From: Lutjanus erythropterus
Lineage: Eukaryota > Chordata > Actinopteri > Lutjaniformes > Lutjanidae
Reading direction: 5' to 3'
Length of the DNA: 64,000 nucleotides
NCBI GenBank assembly: GCA_020091685.1
Contig: CM034600.1
Span: 1,578,024-1,642,023 of the forward strand
The translations under genes and the position numbers were made by a program. Positions 23,455 to 33,656 of the stretch are shown here, one piece after another (position 1 is the first letter of the stretch; every line of letters begins with the position of its first letter). Under the pieces are notes generated by a model. The model had not been told where the DNA came from, made no database searches, and worked only from the letters and a program-made list of their open reading frames with translations.

Positions 23455-23932
23455 ATTTCTAACAAGTCAGTCAACAGAACACGAACCACTAACTAGTTTG
23501 ATAAGCCAAATGTAAGGATTAGCTGCTTTTCTTGGTCATTTATGACAGTGAATAAAATATCTTTGGGTTTTGGATTGTTGGCCAGACAAAACAAGCATTT
23601 TTAAGACATCACTTGGAGTTAATGGGAAATCTTTTTTTTTTTTTTTTTTGTCATTTTATAGACTAAACTTTAAAGGTGTGTATGTGCGTTTATTATGTAT
23701 AATCACCTGCAAATAAGAATCAGTGTGTTTTTGTTAACTTAGAATTTGCCCTTTCTATCTACAAAGGGAGCATGTCCTCTTTCTCACCACCATATTTCTA
23801 CAGTAGCCCAGAATGGACAAACCAAACACTCTGAGGTTTTTACATTCTGCATACTCACCGCTAGCTGCCACTAAATCCTACGCACTGCTCCTTTAATTGA
23901 TTAATAGTGATTAATAATCCCTAACTGAAAAC
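23455..23932 (+). mobile_element. hAT-type MITE, family A, interrupted by a TTAA element
   Basis: The family A blocks 'catttatgacagtgaataaa', 'tctttgggttttggattgtt', 'gacaaaacaagcatttttaa' and 'gtcattttatagactaaac' run to 23669. The terminal 'ttgattaatagtgattaata' resumes at 23896. A 227-bp TTAA-bounded element sits between them. The left terminus is poorly preserved. Confidence 0.6.
23670..23896. mobile_element. 227-bp TTAA-bounded MITE nested in family A copy
   Basis: TTAA lies at both ends (23670-23673 and 23893-23896), with short inverted termini AAGGTG.../...CTCCTT. The internal blocks 'ctagctgccactaaatccta' and 'cgcactgctccttt' are typical of a frequent fish MITE. Interrupting an identifiable MITE confirms it inserted after the host did. 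A matching right end (TATTGCTCCTTTAA) occurs alone near 62231-62243. Confidence 0.65.
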
Positions 23933-26105
23933 AGTCATTGGTTTTAGTCCTATTCTTCATAAGTTTTGCTAGAGTTTTTACGTCTTCAGACTCTGCTGCT
24001 TCTCTATGTAGCAAGCAGTTTGAATTTATAAAAAATGAAGAGAACAGTGATGTTGTAAATATATGAACTGTTGCCAGCAGCCGGGGGTACTACATAAATT
24101 ACACATCAACATAATCCATAACAGTTCATTTAAATTTTTTTGTGTTGCTCATGTAAACAAAACAAAATAAAGCTGCTTTGTACCAGGATAACAGTATCTT
24201 CTAGAATCTGTAACATTTCTGAGCTAGCTGTGAACAGGATGTCAGACGCATGAAATCCAGACAGTGTTGGCATTTTTAAAACAAATGTAGGAATTTCAGA
24301 TTGTAAACTAATGCCTTAGTTAGTCAACTTTTTAGGTTTGGGTTTGTTTGTTTTTTTAGGTCGGTGTTTTTGGAGACTGTCTTTTTTTTTTTTAGGTCGG
24401 TGTTTTTGGAGACTTTGTCTCAACTAGGGCCAAGGGGGGGATTTTTCAAAGCAGTCAGTGTCAGTGATAATGAAAATGTTTTGATTTGCATAACCTGCAT
24501 TGACGCATCACAATAAACTGTTCGGCCTGGTCAGAGCACGGATTCACCCGGAGAAGACAAACAACAGCTTAACAAAGCAGAACGACTGCTTTGCAGGAGT
24601 GCTGGAAGCGAAGCACCAAGCAGTCTGTCCTCCTGAGCGAGGACGCTGCAGAAAGACTTATACCAGGATTATCAACATGTTAGCTGTAGTCACTTAAAAT
24701 TGATTTTCTAAATGTTTCTTCATCGCCTCCAGGTTATAGGTAATGTCTGTCTGACGCTGTTACACCATGCATCATCTAATGGCGTTATTCATCTGCTTTA
24801 TGATTTTTATTTACTTTAGCAGCCATGTATGAGTCAGAAAATTGCTACAACCAATCTTTCAGACAGTTTCAGTTATTTTCCTCACCCCGCAAGTTTTACG
24901 TCAAGCACTTCAAATACTTATTATCCAGGGTTAGGGCTGACACAGTGATTGGTGATTAAATTGATACCCATCACAGCTCCTTTTTCATTTGATCTCCAGT
25001 ATTTCTCTGGTTAGGCATCTGACAAATGAATTTCATTAAATAGGCTAGAAATTAGATTCATTTTAAAATATGCCACTGTTATCGTTATTCTAATGGGCTT
25101 TATATGTCTGTTTTTCAGGATCATGATTGAAATATTAATGAGTTTTTTATATTTGTTTTGGATAAATTGTTATATTAATCAAATACTAAATAAATAATCT
25201 TTAGATTAATTGACTTAATAAATAATTATTAGATAGATTTTTTTAAAAAAAACATATTAATTCAACAGATGTCAGCATGAACATAAAGCAAAGTTCCCAG
25301 TGCCATGACACACTTTGTTTGTTGGTTCTGGACAGAAATAAAAAGAAATATGTTGATGAGGCTTTATACCGGACTGGAACACAAAAAGTCATTTCTGAAC
25401 GTGTGACAGTGTTTTACAGCTGTCTGGTTTGTAATGGTTGTGTGTGGCACATTTCTGGGTCAGAGTCAGTCATGTGACCTGCAGTTCTGACTGTGGCTAT
25501 ATGCTAAACCTCCGTTCAGCCCAGCACTGTTCCCGTGGGCCTGGTCTCTCCCCTCACTGTTAGCCGGTCGCATGTCAGCGTGTGACGTCTCGCTGGCTGC
25601 TGGTCTGACTCCAGCTGTCAGAGCTTAGCTCATATGACAAAGAGGGGTCAAAACATGTCGCCGTATCAGAGAAAGGATGAGTGTCTTAAAACTAATGCTC
25701 AGCTCTGTCTGTGTGTGCGACAGGCAGCCTGCAGGGCTGGACGGTTTTCAGTGCAGCATCTGTGTGACATCAGCACAGTGGAAGTGCTCCATCACAGACG
25801 GTACAATGAGGCCTGTGACACTGGTAAAATATGTGTATGATTTCACAATAAGTGTCAACGCATTGTAATGATCCCAGAAAGTATCAAGCAGTGGAGAAAG
25901 ACTCTGATGACTTCTAAGGTGCATGACATGTAATTGCAACATTCTCAGCTGGATTCCCATTTGGGATCACTGTTGGGTGTCATCCACCTCACCGTCTCCT
26001 CTCTGTCTCTCCTATGAACTGAAAGCACATTACACTGAATATATTAGAGTTGAATGAGACATCACGAAACTGAAATATTTTGACTAGTAAGCCTTTACGT
26101 ATGTC
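23933..26105. other. no gene seen; small tandem duplication and weak MITE traces
   Basis: Contains the 36-bp tandem duplication at 24350-24415. A TTAGGGCTGACAC start near 24942 is followed by AT-rich ATTAATCAAAT sequence to about 25245 and could be an eroded hAT MITE. A 65-codon frame at 24500-24697 has no recognisable domain. Confidence 0.4.
24350..24415 (+). repeat. 36-bp tandem duplication
   Basis: Two copies of T-run plus AGGTCGGTGTTTTTGGAGAC with period 36 (AGGTCGG at 24358 and 24394). They differ mainly in T-run length. Confidence 0.9.
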
Positions 26106-26230
26106 TAGGGCTGGGTACCAAGTTTCAACTTTTTCACTTGTATGGCATCAACCTAGTTGTTTTGATACTATCAAGTACTGAAAAATGCCTTGTCATTCCG
26201 TACCAAGTTTCAATACCTATGGAGTAAATC
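26106..26230. mobile_element. MITE fragment with TAGGGCTGGGTACC end
   Basis: TAGGGCTGGGTACCAAGTTT at the left, then 'gtaccaagtttcaatacc' again at 26200-26218. The repeated CAAGTTTCAA motif and GGTACC end are those of the GTACC-type fish MITEs. The opposite end is not recognised. Confidence 0.4.
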
Positions 26231-26308
26231 TCACCAGTGTCAGTGAGCCAATAAGCATGCAGTATGCTTGTACCAAGGTGTAATAATGCAGGTGATTGAC
26301 TGTCTGAC

Positions 26309-26576
26309 GAAGGGCTGAACAATTAATTGACGTTTTATTGATATAGCAATTTAGCTTTGTGCAATTTTCAAATCACAGGAGGTGTAGACTTAAGAAAACA
26401 TTTTCATTTGGTACAGATTCCTGCAAAAAACACACCATAGTCATTTAAACATTCAATCAAAGTAAGAATAATTATATAAAAATTATCATTACTTCTAATG
26501 TTGCAAATCCTATCGCATTTGTAACATCAGTCAAAATAATCGCAATTAGATATGTTTTCAAAATCGTGCAGCCCTA
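26309..26576. mobile_element. hAT-type MITE, family C
   Basis: It starts AGGGCTGAACAATTAATTG and ends AAAATCGTGCAGCCCTA. GTCTGAC lies directly outside on both sides (26302-26308 and 26577-26583), a 7-bp exact match within an expected 8-bp duplication. The internal blocks 'gtgcaattttcaaatcacag', 'tttggtacagattcctgcaa' and 'taacatcagtcaaaataatcg' recur at 35448-35736, 40930-41088 and 63918-64000. Confidence 0.75.
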
Positions 26577-26761
26577 GTCTGACATTACACGTCATAGAGG
26601 AATGCTCTATGTTATGTTACACCAAGAGACAGGGATCACAGCTTACTTTTTCGTCTGTTTTTTTTTTGTTTGTTTTTTTAAATCGCCAGCTGCTTATCTG
26701 CACAGATAACTAATAACTTCCTTGCATTAAAATGCATCCCATATCCAGACTGTAACCAGAT

Positions 26762-27355
26762 TAGGACTGCATAACATGGTAAAAAATTCCTTTTTTGATT
26801 ATACTGTCTGAAATTTTGGCTGAGGTTGTCATGAGTGCTGAGTAAACAAGTTAACAAAGAGTGGACCCAAAAATGCAGACTGAAATATAGGGGCCAGAGT
26901 TCAAAGTGATTTAATTACAAACAAAAAGAAACAAAAGCTCAGGCTTACGAGAATGATGTGGGTGTCCAAAACACAAAACTAAAGTTGCAGAATTCTCAGA
27001 CAAGGTTGAAAAATCCAAAAACACGAAGAAACGCTGACACTGACAGGGCTCAGGACCTCAAGACAAAAGACAACAACGAACTCACAAAGACGCAGAGAAA
27101 CACAGTGGACTAAATAGACAGAACTAATGAGACACAGGTGGGCAAACTGAAACACATGACAATCAAAAAGAGTGGGAAAGGAACAAAGACAGGAAGTAAA
27201 GACTAGACACATGAGGGAGAACCAAGACTACAAAATAAAACAGGAAGTGACCGACAAAATTTCCAAACCATAACAGAGGTATGTGGTATGATTAGTGATT
27301 TTGATTTTTTATAATTTATCATTTTGATAATATTGTAATTAATTGTGCAGCCCTA
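26762..27355. mobile_element. hAT-type MITE, family B, split by a solo LTR
   Basis: The ends are TAGGACTGCATAAC and AATTGTGCAGCCCTA. The 8-bp target duplication is AACCAGAT (26754-26761) and ATCCAGAT (27356-27363), 7 of 8 identical. The interior before 26822 ('gattatactgtctgaaattt') and after 27280 ('gattttgattttttataatt') belongs to a family B copy like 58414-58723. A 449-bp LTR is inserted between. Confidence 0.75.
26827..27275 (-). mobile_element. solo LTR of an LTR retrotransposon
   Basis: The + strand begins TGTCATGAG and ends CCATAACA (TG...CA), with exact 5-bp GAGGT duplications on both sides (26822-26826 and 27276-27280). Read on the minus strand it begins TGTTATGG, has a TATA-like CTATTTAGTCC (about 27109-27119), a poly(A)-signal-like AATTAAA (26910-26916), and then TCTGCATTTTTGGGTCCACT before the end TCATGACA. 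This order fits an LTR with U3 at the higher coordinates. No internal gag-pol remains, so it arose by LTR-LTR recombination. A Gypsy-type origin is likely from the 5-bp duplication but unproven. Confidence 0.75.
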
Positions 27356-27444
27356 ATCCAGATTTGATTTTATCCTGGATACATTTGCATCTGATATTTA
27401 TATGTGTCTCCAGTGTCCAAAGTGAGATCTGATCAGGACCGGTG

Positions 27445-28150
27445 ATGCCGACTCTTTAATAATAAAAGCAACTAGAACTAGATTCAGAAATCCCTAAAAG
27501 TCACCAAATGATATCTCACACTCATTTGCTTGTTTATGACGTCATTGTCCCTTCATTTGTTGGTTGCAGTGAGGAACAGGTCACATATAAAAAGTAGATA
27601 GAGAAATCTATAGTCAGTAGCTCATTGCAGGGACATCATATATTTGAAGTAAAATATTTCAAATAAAATCTACAAAGGGAGGGAAAAGATCAAACAAATT
27701 ATTTGACGCTCAACCATTTATTTTTATATTCTTTTACAGATTATTTTTTATAGCACTGCTATGACTCGATTTAGGAACATCCAAGATCCACAGATGCAGA
27801 GCTTGTAAATATCTAGATGAATTATTTAGATATTTACAATCTATAGGATCCTAATCTAGAGAGAAAGAGTGAGAAGCTCACTCACACTTTGAAAAGTTCC
27901 AATCCAGAGAAAGTTTCATAGCGAGAGTGTCAATGTAACCATAGAAACTGACTGCAACTGAACTCCATCTATTGCAGACAGCAGCGTCTGCCACACACAC
28001 ACGCACGCTGACTGCATATGCACAGGGCAAACGGAGCAGGAGACCCCCGGCGCTGTTGTCAGATAGTTGCTAAATTTGTCGCTAATTGCTTTTTAAAAAT
28101 AAAGTCGCTAAGAGGGACTGAAAAGTCACTAAATCAAGAGACAAAGTATC
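27445..28150. mobile_element. probable ~0.7-kb dispersed repeat
   Basis: The stretch from 'aaaagtcaccaaatgat' to 'gtcgctaagagggactgaaa' and 'agtcactaaatcaag' has short GTCRCTAA motifs at both ends. Its internal sequence ('gttgcagtgaggaacaggtc', 'gactcgatttaggaacatcc') resembles a repeat seen in many fish genomes. Ends and target duplication are not determined. It includes the hairpin at 27803-27839. Confidence 0.35.
27803..27839. repeat. 13-bp perfect inverted repeat, 11-nt loop
   Basis: TTGTAAATATCTA at 27803-27815 is the exact reverse complement of 27827-27839. Confidence 0.9.
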
Positions 28151-28785
28151 CTACTCATGCAGGCCTAGTTGATGTATGTAGATTGAAAATGCAAGTGCAT
28201 TTACACTTGTGCTTAATGTGGTCACAGTGCGTCTGTAACCACCTCTGGAGGTACTTTGGCTGATCGGATCACAGTTAGACCTCAATCCCTCTGTGGTGTA
28301 TGTACACCTGCTCTTTCCTGTGGTCAAGCATTCTCCGATTGCAATCTGATGGATAACCTTTAAGCTGAGACGGGGAGCGTTTCTGACAGCCAACATGGTT
28401 TTGCTTACAGGCTGACAGGTAAATGTAGAGAAATAGTCCTGAAGTGGACACGGTGGATGGTTATCAGACCCCTGTTAGCTGCTCTTTGGCACAGAAACAG
28501 TAAGAGGTCTCTCGATTTCCCATCCCTCACACAGTCATTCCCTTTTTCTTCTTTGAATTAGGCAGACTCGATGCTACAATGAAGTTTTGCTGCCATATTG
28601 TTTGTTATTTATGTTCTGTTTGACAGTTATTGTGCAATGCTGTGCAAATATTCCAAAATTTTCTTAATTTTAGTCCAGCTATCCAGGTTGAGTAAAGTGA
28701 GAAGAGCAAAAACAGTTGCTCCAGGTCGCTAGACAGTTATATTAATCAAATAAACGATGAACATTTTTCATTAGAATTCCTAGAA

Positions 28786-29200
28786 ATAAGTTTTTAGGGG
28801 CTATTCACGCTCAAAAACTCACCAAACTTGGCACATGCATCAGTTGTGATGAAAATTTACATCTTATATGGTTTTTGGTGATGGGTGTACCAAAATAGCT
28901 TGGCCACGACCAAACATGTTTCCTATAAACACCTACATGCACAAAAATTGGAATCGTGCTCAGACATACAAAAAAACGTCTTGAAGCCAACGCCTAAACC
29001 CAACAGGAAGTCATTCATTTTTAATTAAGTGGTAATTTTTGGCAATTTCCAGAAGTTGTATTTTAATGAATTCCTCCTATGGACTTAATCATTAATCATT
29101 AATCAGAAATGGAGTGTGCCATCTTGACTACTTTGTGATCAAAAGTTATGTCAACGTGAGGCTCTGGTCACTGCTGCTGACAGCTTTAATTTTCTTTAAT
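28786..29200. mobile_element. degenerate copy of a common fish interspersed repeat
   Basis: The ordered phrases 'ctcaaaaactcaccaaactt', 'ggcacatgcatcag', 'cccaacaggaagtcattcat' and 'gaattcctcctatggactta' characterise an abundant fish repeat of unknown class (familiarity). The copy is strongly diverged, and no terminal structure is visible. Confidence 0.5.
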
Positions 29201-29329
29201 TAAAAATCTTTTTCTTTTAGTTGTTTGGATTTTGAAAATCAGTTGTGTTGTTCAATCTAATAGTCAATCTATTTGTCTGGCTACCTATTTCTCCATTAGA
29301 GAATAAACTGTTTGTGTAGGTGTTAGGTG

Positions 29330-29491
29330 TTAAGGGCCGTCCACACAAAGAACTATAACTGTAAAAAATATAGTTCTAAAATCGTTCTAACTGGATGTTG
29401 GAGTCCGGACAGCAGCTCGGTGTGGACTCCACCATCCACTTGAGTTAGAACAATCTTTTTTTTAGAGTTCTTGTTGTGGATAGCCCTTTAA
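29330..29491. mobile_element. 162-bp TTAA-bounded MITE
   Basis: TTAA lies at 29330-29333 and 29488-29491. The inverted termini are TTAAGGGCCGTCCACACAA and, on the other strand, TTAAAGGGCTATCCACAACA, followed by AGAACT on both. Internal TAGTTCTAAAATCGTTCTAAC is related to TTAGAACAATC of the other arm. Non-coding. Confidence 0.65.
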
Positions 29492-29523
29492 TGTGATTTT
29501 CCCAGTATTGTGGTTGTAAAGTC

Positions 29524-29525
<2 letters not shown>

Positions 29526-29593
<68 letters not shown>

Positions 29594-29611
29594 TGTGTTT
29601 GTGTGTGTGTG
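29526..29611 (+). repeat. (GT)~40 microsatellite
   Basis: A pure GT array runs to about 29590, then GTTTGTGTGTTT variants to 29611. It is the longest dinucleotide array in the window. Confidence 0.95.
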
Positions 29612-29695
29612 TTTTGCATAGCTAGGTAAGTAGGGATTGGTGTTGTTGAGTGCATGGTGCACTGTTAAGCCCTGTAGGGAGAATGAAAGAAAGTA

Positions 29696-29698
<3 letters not shown>

Positions 29699-29728
<30 letters not shown>
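29699..29728 (+). repeat. (TG)15 microsatellite
   Basis: Pure TG run, followed by a G/A-rich segment with (GA) tracts at about 29755-29780. Confidence 0.95.
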
Positions 29729-29729
<1 letters not shown>

Positions 29730-29960
29730 TGGAGTGAGGGGGGCTGGGTGAGTGTGAGAGAGAGGGATGGAGAGAGAGAGACGAGTCAGCATGGAGGTCC
29801 TTCACGCATCACAGGACTCTACTGTCAGAGTGTGGAAGCCAGTGTGCCAGTGATGACTTACTTTAGTCTGGGACACGCTGGGCACCACTGAAAGACACAG
29901 ACGGAGAGGTGGGGGTGGGGTGGGGGGGGGTCATGGAGAGAGAATGTTAATAGACTGGAT
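29730..29960 (+). other. purine-rich segment with G-runs and a short ATG frame
   Basis: (GA)n at 29755-29780 is followed by a 20-codon ATG frame (29791-29853) and then G-runs GGGGGTGGGGT plus G9 at 29911-29930. The composition resembles the two promoter candidates, but no CpG cluster or donor is clear. Possibly another exon or just purine-rich intron. Confidence 0.3.
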
Positions 29961-30356
29961 CAAACCAGTCATGTATTCATCCTTCCAGGCTGTTGTCCAA
30001 TGAGATTCCTCAAAAAGTCTGAAAAAGTTCAGAGAGAGGGTATTACGGAAAACAAGAAGCATCCAGTGTTGTGGTGGATTTTGTCATCACAGATGTCATT
30101 TAGCTGCTGTTGGAGGATGAAGCTGCTACTGCTCAACTTTGTGATGTGATGAATTAGCACCCTTTTAACAAGCTCCTCAGTGTGGTACCAAGACTGTAGA
30201 AGAGAACAGTGTCTAATTCAGGTTTTTCTAGTACTCATAGATGGTCTTTAGATATTGTATATGCAGAGATGGGGCAGGGCCAGCAACACCATCAGCCAGT
30301 CAGTGTAGAGGTTCATGAATATGTTAACATCTGGGCTGAGATACTAAAATGAGCCT
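29961..30356. other. no gene seen
   Basis: Unrecognised unique sequence. No repeat or exon is supported. Confidence 0.45.
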
Positions 30357-30457
30357 CCAATCTCAGGGGGTTTCCCTCATCAACCCCTGCTCACTCTCCC
30401 ATTTAATTTCTGTGGAAATCTCGTCAACTCTAATGGGCATGCATTGTGCTGGGTTTT
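30357..30457 (+). other. segment paired with 40013-40110
   Basis: About 100 bases align to 40013-40110 with roughly two-thirds identity by eye and the same order of blocks: CTC-GGG, TCTC, ATTT, GTGGAAAT, TAATGGG, TGG-TTTT. Neither copy shows transposon ends. It could be a duplicated regulatory element or an old repeat. Confidence 0.5.
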
Positions 30458-30551
30458 CATGTGTAGACATGAAAACAGCTAAGAGCTAAAAATAATCTGT
30501 TTATCCCCTGCACCCTCTGCTATATTCTCTCTTGCGCTTAATAGATTTTAT

Positions 30552-30553
<2 letters not shown>

Positions 30554-30622
<69 letters not shown>
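30554..30622 (+). repeat. (CA)34 microsatellite
   Basis: An uninterrupted CA array. Confidence 0.95.
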
Positions 30623-30626
<4 letters not shown>

Positions 30627-30669
30627 TCGTTCTCATACCTGCCTACGTACAGCACTTTTATCTAGAGGG

Positions 30670-31179
30670 TTAAAGGAGACCTATTACACTTATTTCCAGC
30701 TCTATCTTTTTATTCTGGGACTTTGCATAATTCACAGCTCACAAAATTCTTTTCATATTCATCTTATATTCGCCCTCAATTCAACCTCAGTCCGAAACTG
30801 CTGCTGTTTTAGCTCCTGACTTCTTAAGGCCCCCCTCTCTAAACGCCAATTTTCTTCTGATTAACCAACTTGCGAAACCCTAAGAGGGGCAGCACCCAGT
30901 AGGCTTGGGCAGTATCAACATTATACCAGAGTCTTTAGAAATCCTGAATGTGTGATTTTCAATACCGTTTAGTCACAGATTTTGTCACTGAGTAGGAAAA
31001 CAGTTGTAAACATTACATTTAGAGCAGTCTAAAACTTGAGCCTTTTGCTCATAGGGATGACTTTATTACATGTTTCCCTCATAATTTTTAAACTTTGGCC
31101 ATGTTTAATATTAACATTTCAATATTTTATCATCATATATATGACAGTAATACGGGAAACCATAGTAGGTCCCCTTTAA
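30670..31179. mobile_element. 510-bp TTAA-bounded element, probably composite
   Basis: The left end is TTAAAGGAGACCTATTA. The right end on the other strand is TTAAAGGGGACCTACTA, 15 of 17 identical. TTAA lies at 30670-30673 and 31176-31179. The first 210 bases carry blocks usual for a fish TTAA MITE ('ttaaggcccccctctctaaa'). From about 30902 the sequence (TAGGCTTGGGCAGTATC...) looks like a hAT MITE start, so a second element may be nested inside. Confidence 0.6.
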
Positions 31180-32000
31180 GCAAATGTTTTGGCTCAGAAA
31201 AAAAACATATTAGGCCAGTTCACATCAAGCTTTTGGAGGTATGACAACTTCTGGTGAAATTATGTTAACCAACTGAGGATATTGAATTTAGCTTCTATAG
31301 TGTGAACACAGATTTTAAGTTGTAAACCCTTAAAAAATCATGTTACATGCATTAGTTTACTCAATGCAGCAGGGTTTTAAGATTACATTTCCTGTTGTCT
31401 CTTTGTTTAGTTAGTTTTATATTCAGCAGTGCAGCTTTTAAGACGTGGCTTTCTAAAACGATCTCAAGCAACTGGAACAGAACAAGTTAGACTCGTGACT
31501 GTTGTCATGACTCACTGTTTATGAAATTATTTCTGTTTCCTCTGTGTGTCATGTCAGTAAGTGTAACTCATGCACTGGGGGTGGTTCATGTCAGGTCAGC
31601 TGCCTTGAAACACAACTTTTCTTCCAGTTAAAAAGTAAGTAGCATCTGTAAAAGTTTTACTTAAAGCTCAGCACAAATACCAGAGCTGAGTTGAATTTTT
31701 ACTTTGCTCAGTTTGCTTAGTACTTAGGGACAGTTTTACTCTGTGAAATATGCTTGTAGTATTTTGGATGTCAGAATGAACTACAGTGGGAGTTTAAAAA
31801 AACAGTTTGATCACATTACAACAAACTGCTTTTGCTGCTTCAGTAATTCAAATATACAGTGTACACTTTGTTAATATAGACTGAAGGAACGGCCGTCCAG
31901 TAGTTTCTAATGTTCTTGGCTTTTTATCCTGAGGTAATGACTGTTCAGATGTCTGAAACCAGACATTAGCTGAGAGACTCACAGATGTTTAGACTACCTC
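31180..32000. other. no gene seen; weak repeat traces
   Basis: 31210-31300 ('aggccagttcacatcaagc', 'ttctggtgaaattatgttaa') resembles a dispersed fish repeat. The remainder is unrecognised. Confidence 0.4.
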
Positions 32001-33136
32001 AAATGACTTGGACTTGTGAATCTGGTGACTTTAGACTGAAATAAATCACAGAGTACTAGAAACTTGACTTTGACTCTGATGACTCGTGACTGAAGTGAGT
32101 GAACTTGAGCCTGTTCAAGCGACTTGATATCCTCCACAAGACTAAAGATCAAGAGCTAATCAGCATTTTTAACAGGTGATACTTTGAATCGATTTGACAG
32201 AAGCTAATCACAGTGTGGAAGCAGGAGGGGAAGGTGTATTTGCTGATACAGACCAGCAGACAACAGATGAAACCTTTTACATGTGACAGATAATCACACT
32301 CACATGTAAAAATCTGAAAATATACACATCACAAAAAATTATTAATACCAACACCAATTTTATAAATCGTGTATTACAAGAATTCATAACTTCAAGCCAT
32401 TTACAGATGTGTGGAAAGCCTTAAAATCTAAAATGTTCTTATAATCATCTTTGTTTTGAAATGTATCTTTTAATGAAAATGTTGGCATTTAAAGTTGCTG
32501 AAGCCTCAGTTAAACTTTATAGTTTTTGACAAATTCATTCAATAATATTTCTATCAAATGTGTCTCAACCATAACATGTCAACTCTGTAGTCCTTCTGAA
32601 TCAAAGCTAAATAAGAATTATGGTTTAAAAATGTGTATTTTGATTAATATTAAGAGAACTCTGAGACACTTTAAAAAATAAAATGGCTGCTCACTATGAC
32701 TATACTGTGAAATAAAAAAAATTAAATTTTGTCAGCTCACATTTTCCATCTGATGGAGCTAACGTCTACATTTAATAAAAAACATAATCAGTAGGATGTT
32801 GACCTGGTACAAGGTTTAATCACCAAGAGTTTGATCTTTCAAAACATATTTTCCAGCATAATTAAAGAGTAAAAATCAAAATCCCTTCAAAATGTGGTTT
32901 TGTCCCAATTCTCAAGGATGAGAATATCGAGACCACGCTTTACTACATAGAGCGTTTGAAATACTATTTTTTGTATACAAGATACAAAATGTTTAAAAAT
33001 GCTTTAAATTTTCCAAACTGGACAAAATACCATGTTTGGGACTAGAAAAACAAAGTTTAGAGTTTGACTTGGCATCTTTACTTGGGACTTGAGTCTAGCC
33101 GAGACTTTTTGACTTATGACTTTGTTATACCTCTGG
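32001..33136. mobile_element. GACTTG-rich MITE, probably split by a second element
   Basis: GACTTGGACTTG, GACTTTGACTCTGATGACTC and TTCAAGCGACTTG lie at 32001-32130. The same vocabulary (TTGGGACTTGAGTC, GACTTTTTGACTTATGACT) returns at 33065-33125 and ends TACCTCTGG. The repeat at 32330-32945 lies between. A related end (GACTCGAGTCCACACCTCTGG) is at 51164-51184. The family is known from fish genomes by familiarity; its limits here are approximate. Confidence 0.4.
32330..32945. mobile_element. inverted-terminal element, copy 2 (of 11708-12478)
   Basis: It is collinear with 11760-12478. Shared blocks: 'gaattcataacttcaa', 'aacatgtcaactctgtag', 'taaaaaataaaatggctgct', 'ccatctgatgga', 'aataagcatt-less' region then 'acaaggtttaat-accaag' and 'gagtaaaaatcaaaa'. 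The right end (TTTGTCCCAATTCTCAAGGATGAG) is the better-kept inverted counterpart of the copy 1 left end. The left terminus is missing or degraded. Confidence 0.6.
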
Positions 33137-33386
33137 TATCCTCAGATAACATCATGATTAAATCTGTACCACATCAACATTCAGTGGAAAGATCTGAAAA
33201 TTTTTAAGGACTCCTCACACCCTGCAAAAATAAACCTCTCTTCAGTCCTCTCCCTTCAAGAAAAAGACCAGAACATCTTGCTTTCACAGTAGAACTTACC
33301 CTGAACCATTTTGTATCTTAAATCAGGCACTTGCACTTAAACTTTCCACTTTCAGGAACATGAGCCTTATAATTAATTGCACTGGA

Positions 33387-33656
33387 CGAGGCTGGACGAT
33401 TTTGAAAAAATATCTAATTGCTATTATTTTGACTGATGCTTAAATTGTGATTGCGATATTAGAGGTAATATTAATTTTTACATCATTATTTTTACTATGA
33501 TTGAAAAATATTAAAATGTCGATGGTGTGCCTGCCTCGCATCATTCAATCATTTTGACACACATTTTGCCATTAACAGATATTGCACCTCGGATTTGGAA
33601 ATTGCAGAAAGTCTATTTGCATTTTTGCGAAAATTTCAATTAACTCTGCAGCCCTA
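33387..33656. mobile_element. hAT-type MITE, family B/C relative
   Basis: It begins GAGGCTGGACGATTTTG and ends TTAACTCTGCAGCCCTA, with 'ttattttgactgatgctta' and 'aattgtgattgcgatatt' inside the left end. The flanks are too diverged to call a target duplication. Confidence 0.55.

Noticed and set aside
24500-24697. 65-codon frame with Cys/His residues
   Set aside because: Spacing does not fit a BED or C2H2 finger; no repeat or splice context.
29462-29662. Frame encoding HTHTHT repeats
   Set aside because: Reads the (GT)n array in reverse; not a gene.
29791-29853. Short ATG frame of 20 codons
   Set aside because: Too short and without homology; kept only as context of a purine-rich segment.
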